64,000 bases of DNA. Origin: Lachnospiraceae bacterium. GTDB taxonomy: Bacteria > Bacillota_A > Clostridia > Lachnospirales > Lachnospiraceae. Positions 35,762 through 45,796 of this stretch are shown here, one piece after another (the first letter of the stretch is position 1; each line of letters begins with the position of its first letter). The stretch is from contig JAQUUB010000018.1 of the NCBI GenBank assembly GCA_028694115.1, positions 1-64,000 on the forward strand, written 5' to 3'. A program made the position numbers and the translations under genes. Under the pieces are notes generated by a model. The model was given only the letters and a program-made list of their open reading frames with translations, was not told the DNA's origin and made no database searches.

Positions 35762-37420
35762 GTGACTACACAAACACTAAATGCCAAGACGATTGCAAAG
35801 ATGTTTTTGGCTGGTGCAAATAATTTAAATGCAAAAAAAGAATGGATTAATGAATTAAATGTTTTCCCGGTTCCAGATGGTGATACCGGTACAAATATGA
35901 CTTTGACAATTATGTCAGCCTCTAAAGAGGTTTTGAATTTAGATGAGAATTTAGATATGCAATCTCTTTGCAAAGCAATTTCTTCAGGTTCCCTTAGAGG
36001 TGCAAGAGGTAATTCTGGGGTTATTTTATCTCAGTTACTGCGAGGATTCACAAAAGTAATTAAAGAGAATGAAGAAATTGATGCGATTATTTTGGCACAG
36101 GCTTTTAATAAAGCAGTTGAAACAGCATATAAAGCAGTTATGAAGCCAAAAGAAGGAACCATCTTAACGGTAGCCAGAGGAGCAGCGGAAAAGGCATCGG
36201 AATTATGCGAAGAATCAGAGGATTTAGAAAGCTTCTTAGGTGGTGTGATAGAACATGCAGAATATGTATTGAGTCAGACGCCAGAAATGCTGCCCGTATT
36301 GAAACAGGCTGGAGTTGTAGATTCTGGCGGACAGGGATTACTAGAAGTTTTAAAGGGAGCATATGACTGCCTTTTAGGAAAAGAAATCGAGTTCACATTG
36401 GGTGAAACAGTCAAGTCAGGTCAGGTTGACAAAGACGCTATTGAAGAGGCAGAAATCAAATTTGGATACTGCACAGAGTTTATTATTCTTCTTGATAAGG
36501 TTTTTAATTCTAAAAATGAAATCGATTTTAAGTCATTCCTTGAATCGATTGGTGATTCCATTGTTTGTGTTGCAGATGATGATATTGTAAAAGTACATGT
36601 TCATACAAATGACCCAGGTTTAGCGATTCAAAGAGGTCTTAAATTTGGTCAGTTAACGAGTATGAAAATTGACAATATGAGAGAAGAGCACAATGAAAGA
36701 ATCGCCATGAATGAAACGAAGGCTGCTAGCCAGGCAACGGAAGAAGCAAAAGAGCCACCAAAACCTTATGGATTTATTTCCGTTTCTGTTGGAGAAGGAC
36801 TTGATGAAATATTTAGAGGATTAGGCGTTGATTACATTATTGAAGGTGGTCAGACAATGAATCCTAGTACCGAAGATATGCTCAATGCAATCGAAAAGGT
36901 AAATGCAGAAACCATTTATATTTTACCAAATAATAAAAATATTATCTTAGCAGCGAATCAGGCACAGGCACTTACAGAAGATAAAAAAGTCATTGTGGTT
37001 CCTACCAAGACTGTTCCGCAGGGAATTACTGCGTTAATTACATTTGCACCAGAAAATTCAGCGGATGAGAATGAAGCTGTTATGACAGAGGAAATTAACA
37101 GGGTAAAAACAGGTCAGGTAACTTATGCGGTCAGAGATACGGTGATTGATGATAAAGAAATTAAGCAAGGTAATATTATGGGAATCGGAGATCATACGAT
37201 TTTATCAGTTGGCAGTGTTGTAGAGGATACGGCAAAAGATATGATCGCACAGATGGTAGAGGATGATTCTGAATTAATTAGTATTTATTTTGGAAGTGAA
37301 GTAGATGAAGAAATAGCTACTGAATTTGCAAGCGAAATAGAAAGTTTATACCCTAATTTTGATGTAGAAGTAAACTTTGGTGGACAGCCAATTTATTATT
37401 ATATTATTTCCGTGGAATAG
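35762..37420 (+). CDS. fakA: DAK2 domain fatty-acid kinase FakA (YloV)
   Basis: 552 residues with a GTG start, GGAGG ten bases upstream. N-terminal DAK2 kinase domain: DGDTGTNMTLT and SGSLRGARGNSGVILSQLLRG, GGQG. Middle domain, and a C-terminal DegV-like fold (GEGLDEIFRGLGVDYIIEGGQTMNPS). FakA phosphorylates fatty acids delivered by FakB for phospholipid synthesis. Its stop is followed one base later by hairpin repeat modules A-B. Confidence 0.92.
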   Translation: MTTQTLNAKTIAKMFLAGANNLNAKKEWINELNVFPVPDGDTGTNMTLTIMSASKEVLNLDENLDMQSLCKAISSGSLRGARGNSGVILSQLLRGFTKVIKENEEIDAIILAQAFNKAVETAYKAVMKPKEGTILTVARGAAEKASELCEESEDLESFLGGVIEHAEYVLSQTPEMLPVLKQAGVVDSGGQGLLEVLKGAYDCLLGKEIEFTLGETVKSGQVDKDAIEEAEIKFGYCTEFIILLDKVFNSKNEIDFKSFLESIGDSIVCVADDDIVKVHVHTNDPGLAIQRGLKFGQLTSMKIDNMREEHNERIAMNETKAASQATEEAKEPPKPYGFISVSVGEGLDEIFRGLGVDYIIEGGQTMNPSTEDMLNAIEKVNAETIYILPNNKNIILAANQAQALTEDKKVIVVPTKTVPQGITALITFAPENSADENEAVMTEEINRVKTGQVTYAVRDTVIDDKEIKQGNIMGIGDHTILSVGSVVEDTAKDMIAQMVEDDSELISIYFGSEVDEEIATEFASEIESLYPNFDVEVNFGGQPIYYYIISVE

Positions 37421-37421
37421 A

Positions 37422-37505
37422 GCGTGAAAAGATATACTAGCGCATGAAAGAACCATGCTAAGTATATCTAAGTTTCACGCTGAAGAAGCCGCAAGCGCCT
37501 TCTTC
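37422..37505 (+). repeat. Hairpin repeat, modules A-B, starting behind a stop codon
   Basis: Module A: GCGTGAAA (37422-37429) and TTTCACGC (37473-37480) enclose AGATATACTAGCGCATG paired with CATGCTAAGTATATCT around the loop AAAGAAC. Module B: GAAGAAG (37482-37488) with CTTCTTC (37499-37505). Begins one base after the fakA stop. Nearly identical to 53906-53989. Could act as a terminator or mRNA-end stabiliser. Confidence 0.8.
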
Positions 37506-37605
37506 TCTCTGATTACTTGTACCGTTTGCAGTGGCATGTTTGGTAATGTTATTGTTGATGCTACTTGTAGTGGTATACTTAATTATTTAACGTTGGAGAT
37601 TTAGA

Positions 37606-39681
37606 ATGAATGAATCCTCAAATATAACTGAATTAAAGGGAATCGGAGAAAAGACAGCTGCCTTATTTCATAAGGTGGGTGTCTATTCTTTATGGGATTT
37701 GATGACGTATTATCCTAGGGATTATGAGCAATATGAGGAACCAGTCAAGGTCAGCGAGTGTAAGCAGGATTGTATGGTTACCCTGAGGTTAACCATCCGT
37801 GGAAACCTTACCTTAAAGAAGGTCAGAAATTTGAATATTCTGACTGGTTTAGGAGGGGATGAAACAGGTGGAATCATGTTAACCTGGTTTCAGATGCCAT
37901 ATCTGAAAAACACTTTAAAATCTGGAAACACCTATCTTTTCAGGGGTATGGTAAAAGCGAAGGGTTCAGCGCTTGTCATGGAGCAACCTAAAATTTATCA
38001 GATAGATGAATATAAAAAGCTAATCCATACGCTGCAGCCAATTTATTCTGTAACAAAAGGACTTACTGGGAACGGTATTACAAAAATGGTCACACAAGCT
38101 CTTATGGAAGTACCAGAATATGAGGATTATTTAACGTATAAGGATAAAATATTTCCAGATGATTTTGAAGTGATGGAAATGAACCAGGCAATCAGGACCA
38201 TGCATTTTCCTACTAATTATGATGAGGTCATTAAGGCAAGAAAGCGATTGGTTTTTGATGAGTTTCTATTCTTTCTATTAGGAATTAGACAACTGAAGGA
38301 ACAAAATTATAGAGAAAAAAATCACTTCCCTATGATGGAAGTTGCAGAAACAAATCGTTTGATTGAGTCACTTACCTTTCAATTAACAAAAGCACAGATA
38401 AAAACATGGAAAGAAATTATGACAGATATGTCAGGTGAGAATTCGATGAATCGCCTTGTACAGGGAGACGTGGGGAGCGGAAAAACAATTGTTGCAATCC
38501 TTGCATTAGTGATGGCAGCCTGCAACGGATATCAAGGGGCAATTATGGCACCAACAGAGGTGCTTGCCACACAGCATATGGAATCCTTTATCACCTTATT
38601 TAGAGACCACAAACTATCACTTACCTGTGTATTGTTAACAGGTTCTATGACTGCGAAGGAAAAGAGAGAGGCAAGAGAGATGATTGAGGCAGGAGCGGCA
38701 GATATCATCATTGGCACACATGCCTTACTACAGGAAAAGGTTCACTATAAAAATCTAGCCCTTGTTGTAACGGATGAACAACATCGATTTGGTGTAAAAC
38801 AAAGAGAAACTCTTGCACAAAAGTCCTCCATTACAGGAACTCCACACGTACTTGTTATGAGTGCGACACCTATTCCAAGAACGCTTGCTATCATTATTTA
38901 TGGTGATCTTGATATTTCTGTGATGAATGAATTACCTGCTGAGAGATTACCCATCAGAAACTGTGTGGTGAATCAAAACTATAGGCAAAAAGCATACGAG
39001 TTTATATGCAAAGAGGTTACATTGGGTAGGCAGGCTTATGTGATTTGTCCTATGGTAGAGGAGAGCGAGAATCTGGATGTTGAAAATGTAACCGACTATA
39101 CAAAAAGACTCAAGGAAATTCTGCCATCACAAATCCAGGTAGACTATTTACACGGTAAAATGAAACCCAAGGAAAAAAATGAAATTATGGAGCGTTTTGC
39201 AAACAACGACATTCAGGTACTAGTATCTACCACGGTAGTCGAAGTAGGTGTCAATGTACCAAATGCAACGGTTATGATGGTAGAGAATGCAGAGCGTTTT
39301 GGACTTGCACAGCTCCATCAGCTAAGAGGACGTGTCGGACGAGGGCGTTACCAATCTTTTTGTATTTTTGTGAGTGGTAATGATAATAAAGAAACCATGC
39401 AGCGACTCGATATTTTGAACCATTCGAATGATGGATTTAAAATTGCAGAAGAGGATCTAAGGCTTCGTGGTCCGGGAGATTTTTTTGGTTTTCGCCAAAG
39501 TGGTGATATGAATTTTAAAATCGGAGATATTTTTACGGATGCAACGATTCTAAAATATGCTGCTGATTATACGAATAAAGTCTTAACGGAAGATTATGAC
39601 TTATCGAGTGAAAAATATGCACCTATGAAAAAGCGGTTAAGTCATTACATGCAGAATCAATTTGGGAAAATATGTTTATAG
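37606..39681 (+). CDS. recG: ATP-dependent DNA helicase RecG
   Basis: 691 residues. N-terminal wedge/OB domain (~50-160), helicase domain 1 with Walker A GDVGSGKT and the RecG-type DEQH box (VVTDEQHRFG), helicase domain 2 with GRVGRGRYQSFCIF, and the C-terminal TRG motif region (RGPGDFFGFRQSGDMNF). Regresses stalled forks and processes branched DNA. No gene follows closely; parE has its own promoter. Confidence 0.97.
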   Translation: MNESSNITELKGIGEKTAALFHKVGVYSLWDLMTYYPRDYEQYEEPVKVSECKQDCMVTLRLTIRGNLTLKKVRNLNILTGLGGDETGGIMLTWFQMPYLKNTLKSGNTYLFRGMVKAKGSALVMEQPKIYQIDEYKKLIHTLQPIYSVTKGLTGNGITKMVTQALMEVPEYEDYLTYKDKIFPDDFEVMEMNQAIRTMHFPTNYDEVIKARKRLVFDEFLFFLLGIRQLKEQNYREKNHFPMMEVAETNRLIESLTFQLTKAQIKTWKEIMTDMSGENSMNRLVQGDVGSGKTIVAILALVMAACNGYQGAIMAPTEVLATQHMESFITLFRDHKLSLTCVLLTGSMTAKEKREAREMIEAGAADIIIGTHALLQEKVHYKNLALVVTDEQHRFGVKQRETLAQKSSITGTPHVLVMSATPIPRTLAIIIYGDLDISVMNELPAERLPIRNCVVNQNYRQKAYEFICKEVTLGRQAYVICPMVEESENLDVENVTDYTKRLKEILPSQIQVDYLHGKMKPKEKNEIMERFANNDIQVLVSTTVVEVGVNVPNATVMMVENAERFGLAQLHQLRGRVGRGRYQSFCIFVSGNDNKETMQRLDILNHSNDGFKIAEEDLRLRGPGDFFGFRQSGDMNFKIGDIFTDATILKYAADYTNKVLTEDYDLSSEKYAPMKKRLSHYMQNQFGKICL

Positions 39682-39706
39682 TATGAGATAGAATATAGTA
39701 ATTACC

Positions 39707-39736
39707 TTTACAATTTTACAAAACTTATGATATAAT
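39707..39736 (+). promoter_or_regulatory. Promoter of parE-parC
   Basis: TTTACA (39707-39712), 18 bp, TATAAT (39731-39736) with TGA in front (extended -10). Confidence 0.65.
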
Positions 39737-39795
39737 TTCCATTGAAATAGCAAAACAAATGTTCGATATTTAAATTTTATATTTGGGAGGAAACA

Positions 39796-41718
39796 ATGTC
39801 ACCAAAAGTTACTTATGACGCAAGCAGTATTACAGTTTTAGAAGGGCTAGAGGCTGTTAGAAAGAGGCCTGGTATGTATATTGGCAGTGTCAGTACGAAG
39901 GGTCTTAATCATTTAATATATGAGATTGTAGATAATAGTGTAGATGAGCATTTAGCTGGATTTTGTGATAAAATCTGGGTCACCTTAAAGGATGATGGTT
40001 CTGCTACCATTGAGGATAACGGCAGGGGAATCCCGGTTGGAATGCACGAAAAGGGAATGAGTGCAGAACGTCTTGTATTTACGACACTTCATGCGGGTGG
40101 TAAATTTGACGATTCTGTTTATAAGACAAGTGGCGGACTGCATGGTGTAGGTTCCTCCGTTGTCAATGCGCTTTCCACTTACCTTGATATTGAAATCAAG
40201 AGGGATGGAGCAATTCATCATGATCATTATGAAATTGGTATTCCTACCATTCCACTTGAAAATGGATTGCTACCGATTATTGGAAAGACAAAGGAAACAG
40301 GAACAAAAGTTAATTTTCTTCCTGATCCCACGATATTTGAAAAAACAAGATTTAAGTCAGAAGAGGTGAAAAGCAGACTTCATGAGACAGCCTATTTAAA
40401 TCCTACCTTGACGATTTTTTTCAAGGATGAAAGAGGTCCGCTCTTTGAAGAGGAGACATTTCATGAGCCAGATGGAATTGTAGGTTTTGTAAAGGCGATG
40501 AATCTCAATAAGGAAGAACTCACAGAGGTGATTCCTTTTCACGGAGAATCAGAAGGAATTACGGTTGATATTGCTTTTCAATATGTGAATGAATTCCATG
40601 AGAATGTTCTTGGATTTTGTAATAATATTTATAATGCAGAAGGCGGTACTCATTTAACCGGCTTTAAAACAATGTTTACTAATGTATTGAATTCTTATGC
40701 CAGAGAACTCAATATTTTAAAGGAAAAGGATGTTAATTTTAATGGCGCCGATATCCGGAATGGAATGACAGCCATTGTTTCGATTAAGCATCCCTCCCCT
40801 AGATTTGAGGGTCAAACCAAAACAAAGCTTGATAATCAGGATGCAGCGAAGGCAGTCAGCAAGGTGACAGGAGACGAAATCCAGAGATTTTTTGACCGTA
40901 ATCTTGAGACTTTAAAAGCTGTTTTAAGCTGTGCAGAAAAAGCAGCAAAAATACGAAAATCAGAAGAAAAAGCAAAAACCAATATGCTGACAAAGCAGAA
41001 ATATTCCTTTGATTCCAATGGAAAATTAGCAAACTGTGAAAGCAGAGAACCAGAAAAATGTGAAATTTTTATTGTTGAGGGAGATTCTGCTGGAGGGTCA
41101 GCCAAAACTGCCAGAAATCGTAATTTTCAGGCAATTCTTCCAATTCGTGGTAAGATTTTGAATGTAGAGAAAGCAAGTATTGATAAGGTTTTAGCAAATG
41201 CAGAAATCAAGACGATGATTAATGCGTTTGGCTGTGGTTTTTCCGAAGGCTACGGAAATGACTTTGATATTACAAAGCTTCGTTATCATAAAATTATTAT
41301 TATGGCGGATGCCGACGTTGATGGTGCACATATTAGCACTTTACTTTTGACGTTGTTTTATCGATTTATGCCAGAATTGATTTTTGAAGGCCATGTATAT
41401 CTTGCGATGCCACCGCTTTATAAAGCAATGCCAAGCAAGGGGGAAGAAGAATACTTGTATGATGATAAGGCACTAATCGAATATCGCAAACATCACAAGG
41501 GCGCATTTACTCTGCAAAGATATAAAGGTCTTGGTGAAATGGATGCAGAGCAGTTATGGGAGACAACGTTAAATCCTGCAACGAGAATTTTAAAGCAAGT
41601 AGAAATCGAGGATGCAAGAATGGCATCTGCAACTACAGAAATGCTGATGGGAAATGAAGTTCCACCAAGAAAAGCATTTATTTATGAACATGCAAATGAT
41701 GCAGAATTAGATGTTTAA
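39796..41718 (+). CDS. parE: Type IIA topoisomerase, subunit B (ParE / GyrB-like)
   Basis: 640 residues. GHKL ATPase domain (EIVDNSVDEHLAG, DNGRGIPVG, SGGLHGVGSSVVNAL), transducer domain, TOPRIM (IVEGDSAGGSAK, MADADVDGAHI) and tail RYKGLGEMDAEQLW. Partner gene follows after 29 bases. Position away from dnaA/recF and pairing with a 758-753-residue A subunit suggest topoisomerase IV rather than gyrase, but a phylogeny would be needed. Confidence 0.88.
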   Translation: MSPKVTYDASSITVLEGLEAVRKRPGMYIGSVSTKGLNHLIYEIVDNSVDEHLAGFCDKIWVTLKDDGSATIEDNGRGIPVGMHEKGMSAERLVFTTLHAGGKFDDSVYKTSGGLHGVGSSVVNALSTYLDIEIKRDGAIHHDHYEIGIPTIPLENGLLPIIGKTKETGTKVNFLPDPTIFEKTRFKSEEVKSRLHETAYLNPTLTIFFKDERGPLFEEETFHEPDGIVGFVKAMNLNKEELTEVIPFHGESEGITVDIAFQYVNEFHENVLGFCNNIYNAEGGTHLTGFKTMFTNVLNSYARELNILKEKDVNFNGADIRNGMTAIVSIKHPSPRFEGQTKTKLDNQDAAKAVSKVTGDEIQRFFDRNLETLKAVLSCAEKAAKIRKSEEKAKTNMLTKQKYSFDSNGKLANCESREPEKCEIFIVEGDSAGGSAKTARNRNFQAILPIRGKILNVEKASIDKVLANAEIKTMINAFGCGFSEGYGNDFDITKLRYHKIIIMADADVDGAHISTLLLTLFYRFMPELIFEGHVYLAMPPLYKAMPSKGEEEYLYDDKALIEYRKHHKGAFTLQRYKGLGEMDAEQLWETTLNPATRILKQVEIEDARMASATTEMLMGNEVPPRKAFIYEHANDAELDV

Positions 41719-41747
41719 AAAATTGTGTATTGGGAGAATCGTTAGAA

Positions 41748-44006
41748 ATGGCAAAAAAAACAGAAGTAGTGGAAGAACAAATTATCAGAACAGAATATTC
41801 TGAAGTGATGCAGAAATCTTATATTGATTACGCTATGAGTGTAATTATTGCAAGAGCGCTTCCGGATGTGCGGGATGGATTAAAACCGGTTCAAAGAAGA
41901 ACCTTATATGATATGTATGAACTTGGGATTAAATATGATAAACCTTATCGTAAGTGTGCGCGTATTGTAGGTGATACAATGGGTAAATATCATCCTCATG
42001 GAGATAGCTCTATTTATGACTCCCTCGTTGTGATGTCTCAGGAATTTAAAAAGGGATTACCACTTGTAGATGGACATGGCAACTTTGGGTCGATTGAAGG
42101 GGATGGTGCTGCTGCCATGCGATATACGGAAGCAAGGCTGCAAAAGGTGACACAGGAGGCATTCTTAGGAGATCTTGATAAGGATGTCGTTGATTTTATT
42201 CCAAACTTTGATGAGACGGAAAAGGAGCCAGAGGTTTTACCTGTTCGTATTCCCAATCTCTTAATCAATGGAACAGAGGGAATTGCAGTTGGAATGGCGA
42301 CAAGTATTCCACCTCATAATTTTTCAGAAGTGATTGATGCGGTGAAAGCCTACATGAAAAATAATGATATTACAACACAAGAGTTGATGGAATATGTAAA
42401 GGGTCCAGACTTTCCAACAGGTGGAATCGTTACAAATAAAGATGAACTTTTAACAATCTATGAAACGGGTGTTGGTAAGATCAAGGTTCGTGGAAAAGTC
42501 GAGATAGAAGAAGGAAAATCAGGTAAGACAAAGCTTGTGATTACAGAAATTCCATATCCTATGATTGGGGCAAATATAGCAAAGTTTCTAAATGATATCG
42601 TAACCTTAATTGAAACAAAAAAGACAAATGATATTGTTGATATTTCTAATCAATCTTCCAAAGAAGGAATCCGGATTGTTCTAGAATTAAAGAAAGATGC
42701 CAATGTAGTAAATCTTGAAAATATGCTTTATAAGAAAACGAGATTAGAGGACACCTTTGGTGTCAATATGCTTGCCGTTGCTGATGGAAAACCAGAGACT
42801 ATGGGACTAAAGCAGATTATTGAATATCATACCGACTTTCAATTTGAAGTAACCACCCGTAAATATCAGAATCTCCTTGGAAAAGAGAAGGATAAAAAGG
42901 AAATTCAGGAGGGATTAATTAAGGCATGTGATGTTATTGACCTGATTATTGAAATCCTCCGAGGTTCTAGAAATGTAAAAGAAGCAAAAGCATGCCTGAC
43001 GGTCGGGGATACTGGAAAGATTAAGTTCAAGTCAGAAGCTTCTAAGAAACAGGCAATGCACCTTGCGTTTACAGAGAGACAGGCAAGTGCCATTTTAGAA
43101 ATGCGTCTTTACAAATTAATTGGTCTTGAAATTGAAGCTTTGATGAAAGAGCATGAAGAAACATTAGCAAATATTGAAAACTATGAAGATATATTAAATA
43201 ACTATTCGTCCATGACAAAAGTGATTTTAAAAGAGCTTGAAGCATACCAAAAGGAATACGGAGTTGAGCGAAAGACCTCAATAGAAAATGCAGAAGAGGC
43301 AGTATTTGAAGAAAAAAGAATCGAGGAAATGGATGTTTATTTCCTAATGGACCGTTTTGGCTATGCAAAAACAATCGATATCGCTGCTTATGAAAGAAAT
43401 AAAGAGGCTGCTGATTCAGAAAATAAGTATGTATTCACCTGCAGGAATACGGGACGTATCTGCATTTTTACAAACCGGGGTCAGGTACATTCTATTAAAG
43501 TAATGGATCTACCATTCGGTAAATTCCGAGACAAGGGAATACCTATCGACAATGTAAGTAATTACGATAGTAGTACGGAGACGATGCTATATGTGGATGA
43601 TATGAATCGTATCATTATGTCGAAACTATTATTTACGACGAAACAGGCAATGATGAAACATGTTTACGGTACGGAATTTGATGTTGCAAAACGTACGGTA
43701 GCAGCAACAAAGCTACAAGAGGATGATGAGGTGATTAGTATTGAAAGAATTACCGAACAAAGAAACATTATTTTGCGTACACATGATGGATATTTTCTTC
43801 GATTTACAATTGACGAAGTACCAGAAAAGAAAAAAGGTGCAGTTGGTGTTCGGGGAATGAAACTCATGGCAAAGGATTTTGTAGAAGAAGTTTATTTTAC
43901 AGGGTACACCGATAATCAGATGATTGAATTTAAAAACAAAAACTTTGAACTTAATAAGATAAAATTAATGAAACGTGATTCTAAGGGTACAAAACCTAGA
44001 ATCTAA
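41748..44006 (+). CDS. parC: Type IIA topoisomerase, subunit A (ParC / GyrA-like)
   Basis: 752 residues from the ATG at 41748 (GGGAG 11 bases upstream). Winged-helix core with KYHPHGDSSIYDSLV and catalytic Tyr in AMRYTEARL, tower and coiled-coil regions, then a C-terminal pinwheel domain. I do not see a clear GyrA box QRRGGKG in that domain, which favours ParC. Cuts and reseals DNA during decatenation. Confidence 0.88.
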   Translation: MAKKTEVVEEQIIRTEYSEVMQKSYIDYAMSVIIARALPDVRDGLKPVQRRTLYDMYELGIKYDKPYRKCARIVGDTMGKYHPHGDSSIYDSLVVMSQEFKKGLPLVDGHGNFGSIEGDGAAAMRYTEARLQKVTQEAFLGDLDKDVVDFIPNFDETEKEPEVLPVRIPNLLINGTEGIAVGMATSIPPHNFSEVIDAVKAYMKNNDITTQELMEYVKGPDFPTGGIVTNKDELLTIYETGVGKIKVRGKVEIEEGKSGKTKLVITEIPYPMIGANIAKFLNDIVTLIETKKTNDIVDISNQSSKEGIRIVLELKKDANVVNLENMLYKKTRLEDTFGVNMLAVADGKPETMGLKQIIEYHTDFQFEVTTRKYQNLLGKEKDKKEIQEGLIKACDVIDLIIEILRGSRNVKEAKACLTVGDTGKIKFKSEASKKQAMHLAFTERQASAILEMRLYKLIGLEIEALMKEHEETLANIENYEDILNNYSSMTKVILKELEAYQKEYGVERKTSIENAEEAVFEEKRIEEMDVYFLMDRFGYAKTIDIAAYERNKEAADSENKYVFTCRNTGRICIFTNRGQVHSIKVMDLPFGKFRDKGIPIDNVSNYDSSTETMLYVDDMNRIIMSKLLFTTKQAMMKHVYGTEFDVAKRTVAATKLQEDDEVISIERITEQRNIILRTHDGYFLRFTIDEVPEKKKGAVGVRGMKLMAKDFVEEVYFTGYTDNQMIEFKNKNFELNKIKLMKRDSKGTKPRI

Positions 44007-44021
44007 ACCTACGTTTTTTTG

Positions 44022-44050
44022 TTGACGGAATCAGGAATGCAATTTATAAT
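44022..44050 (+). promoter_or_regulatory. Promoter of rsmD-coaD operon
   Basis: TTGACG (44022-44027), 17 bp, TATAAT (44045-44050). Confidence 0.75.
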
Positions 44051-44091
44051 AAGTCGTACAACCTTTAGAGAGGACAGAGGGCAGATTCAAT

Positions 44092-44649
44092 ATGAGAGTA
44101 ATTGCTGGGACAGCAAGAAGTCTTCGTTTAAAGACATTAGAGGGAATGGAAACAAGACCTACAACAGACCGTATCAAAGAAACCGTGTTTAATATGTTGC
44201 AAAACGATATTCCAGGCAGTAGCTTTTTGGATTTATTTAGTGGAAGCGGTGCAATTGGAATCGAAGCATTAAGTCGCGGAGCAAGAAATGCAGTTTTTGT
44301 TGATAATAATAGAGACGCTATTAAATGTATCGAAGAGAATCTGAATCATACAAAGTTCACCAATCAAGCCCGGGTGATCTGCTCGGAATGTGTAACTGCC
44401 TTACGTAGGATGGAAGGGAAAGATCATTTTGATATTATTTTTATGGACCCACCCTATGAAAAGGAATTAGAACGAGAAGTCTTAGAGTGTTTACTAAATT
44501 TAGATATCCTAACGGAGGACACAATCATTATTATAGAAGCATCAAAGGAAACTGTTTTTGATTATCTAGATGATTTAGGTTATATTTGTATTAAAGAAAA
44601 AATGTATAAAACGAATAAGCATGTATTTTTGTGCCGAAAGGAATTGTAA
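44092..44649 (+). CDS. rsmD: 16S rRNA (guanine-966-N2)-methyltransferase RsmD
   Basis: 185 residues. [16 protein letters not shown]-binding [20 protein letters not shown] and catalytic DPPY ([11 protein letters not shown]). Directly upstream of coaD as in many Firmicutes. Confidence 0.96.
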   Translation: MRVIAGTARSLRLKTLEGMETRPTTDRIKETVFNMLQNDIPGSSFLDLFSGSGAIGIEALSRGARNAVFVDNNRDAIKCIEENLNHTKFTNQARVICSECVTALRRMEGKDHFDIIFMDPPYEKELEREVLECLLNLDILTEDTIIIIEASKETVFDYLDDLGYICIKEKMYKTNKHVFLCRKEL

Positions 44650-44660
44650 GAAGGAGCATT

Positions 44661-45140
44661 ATGTCAAAAGCAATTTACCCTGGAAGTTTTGATCCAGTTA
44701 CTTATGGTCATATTGATATTATTAGGAGAGCCGCAAAGATTTTTGAACATTTAACAGTAAGTGTTTTAGATAATAAAGTAAAAACTCCGTTGTTTTCTGT
44801 AGAGGAACGTGTTACTATATTACAAGAGGTTTGTAAAGATATTCCCAATGTTAAGGTGGATTATTTTTCAGGTCTTCTGGCTGATTATGCAAGAGAGACA
44901 AATACGGATGTGATTATCAGAGGACTCCGCGCAATTACTGATTTCGAGTATGAGCTTCAAATGGCCCAGACCAATCGTAAAATGGTTGATCACGTGGATA
45001 CCGTTTTTTTAACTACAAGTTTGGAATATGCATATTTGAGTTCCACAACGGTAAAGGAAGTTGCTGCTTTTGGCGGTGATATTCATCACTTTGTACCAGA
45101 TTGTGTGGCAAAGAAAATATATGCCAAATATAATATCTAA
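44661..45140 (+). CDS. coaD: Phosphopantetheine adenylyltransferase
   Basis: 159 residues from the ATG at 44661 (AAGGAG seven bases before; earlier in-frame codons lie in rsmD). Nucleotidyltransferase motif [16 protein letters not shown] and the C-terminal [11 protein letters not shown]. Converts 4'-phosphopantetheine to dephospho-CoA. Confidence 0.97.
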   Translation: MSKAIYPGSFDPVTYGHIDIIRRAAKIFEHLTVSVLDNKVKTPLFSVEERVTILQEVCKDIPNVKVDYFSGLLADYARETNTDVIIRGLRAITDFEYELQMAQTNRKMVDHVDTVFLTTSLEYAYLSSTTVKEVAAFGGDIHHFVPDCVAKKIYAKYNI

Positions 45141-45151
45141 GGAGTAGGGAT

Positions 45152-45796
45152 ATGAGTAGTAGAATCGAACAAATTATTGAGGAAATAGAGGAATATATTG
45201 ATAGCTGTAAGTTTCAACCACTATCGAATACGAAAATCCTTGTAAATAAAGAAGAGATTGATGAACTTCTAAGAGAATTGCGTATGAAAACTCCTGATGA
45301 AATCAAAAGATATCAGAAGATTATCAGTAATAAAGAAGCGATTTTAGATGATGCCAGAAATAAAGCAGATGCATTAATTAATGAAGCTCAGATACATACC
45401 AATAATTTGATTAATGAGCATGAAATTATGCAGCAGGCATATGCTCAGGCAAATGAAGTTGTCAGACAGGCTTCTGCCCAGGCACAGGAGATTCTTGATA
45501 ATGCAACGGTAGATGCAAATAATATTCGACTCTATGCGATGCAATATACCGATGATAGTTTGGCTAATTTACAAAACATTATTGGACATGCAATTGAATC
45601 TGCACAGGCCAGATATGAGAATCTACTAATATCTTTAGAAGACTGTGCACAGATTGTTAATGCAAACCGTGCAGAACTTCATCCAGAGGAAGAGCTGGAA
45701 AGTGATATCGCAATTGCTGAGAGAGCAGAGGCAAATCGTGCATTAGAGAACCAGATGTATGGGGAAAATATTAATCTTGATTTTTTTAACAACTAA
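45152..45796 (+). CDS. Coiled-coil cytoplasmic protein (DivIVA-like / F0-b-like)
   Basis: 214 residues, almost entirely helical: repeated Ala/Glu/Gln heptads between ~65 and ~155 (ARNKADALINEAQIHTNNLI) resemble DivIVA C-termini or ATP-synthase b-type coiled coils, but no membrane anchor or DivIVA N-terminal domain is present. Third gene of the rsmD-coaD operon. Function unknown. Its stop overlaps the stop of convergent ylbJ. Confidence 0.75.
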   Translation: MSSRIEQIIEEIEEYIDSCKFQPLSNTKILVNKEEIDELLRELRMKTPDEIKRYQKIISNKEAILDDARNKADALINEAQIHTNNLINEHEIMQQAYAQANEVVRQASAQAQEILDNATVDANNIRLYAMQYTDDSLANLQNIIGHAIESAQARYENLLISLEDCAQIVNANRAELHPEEELESDIAIAERAEANRALENQMYGENINLDFFNN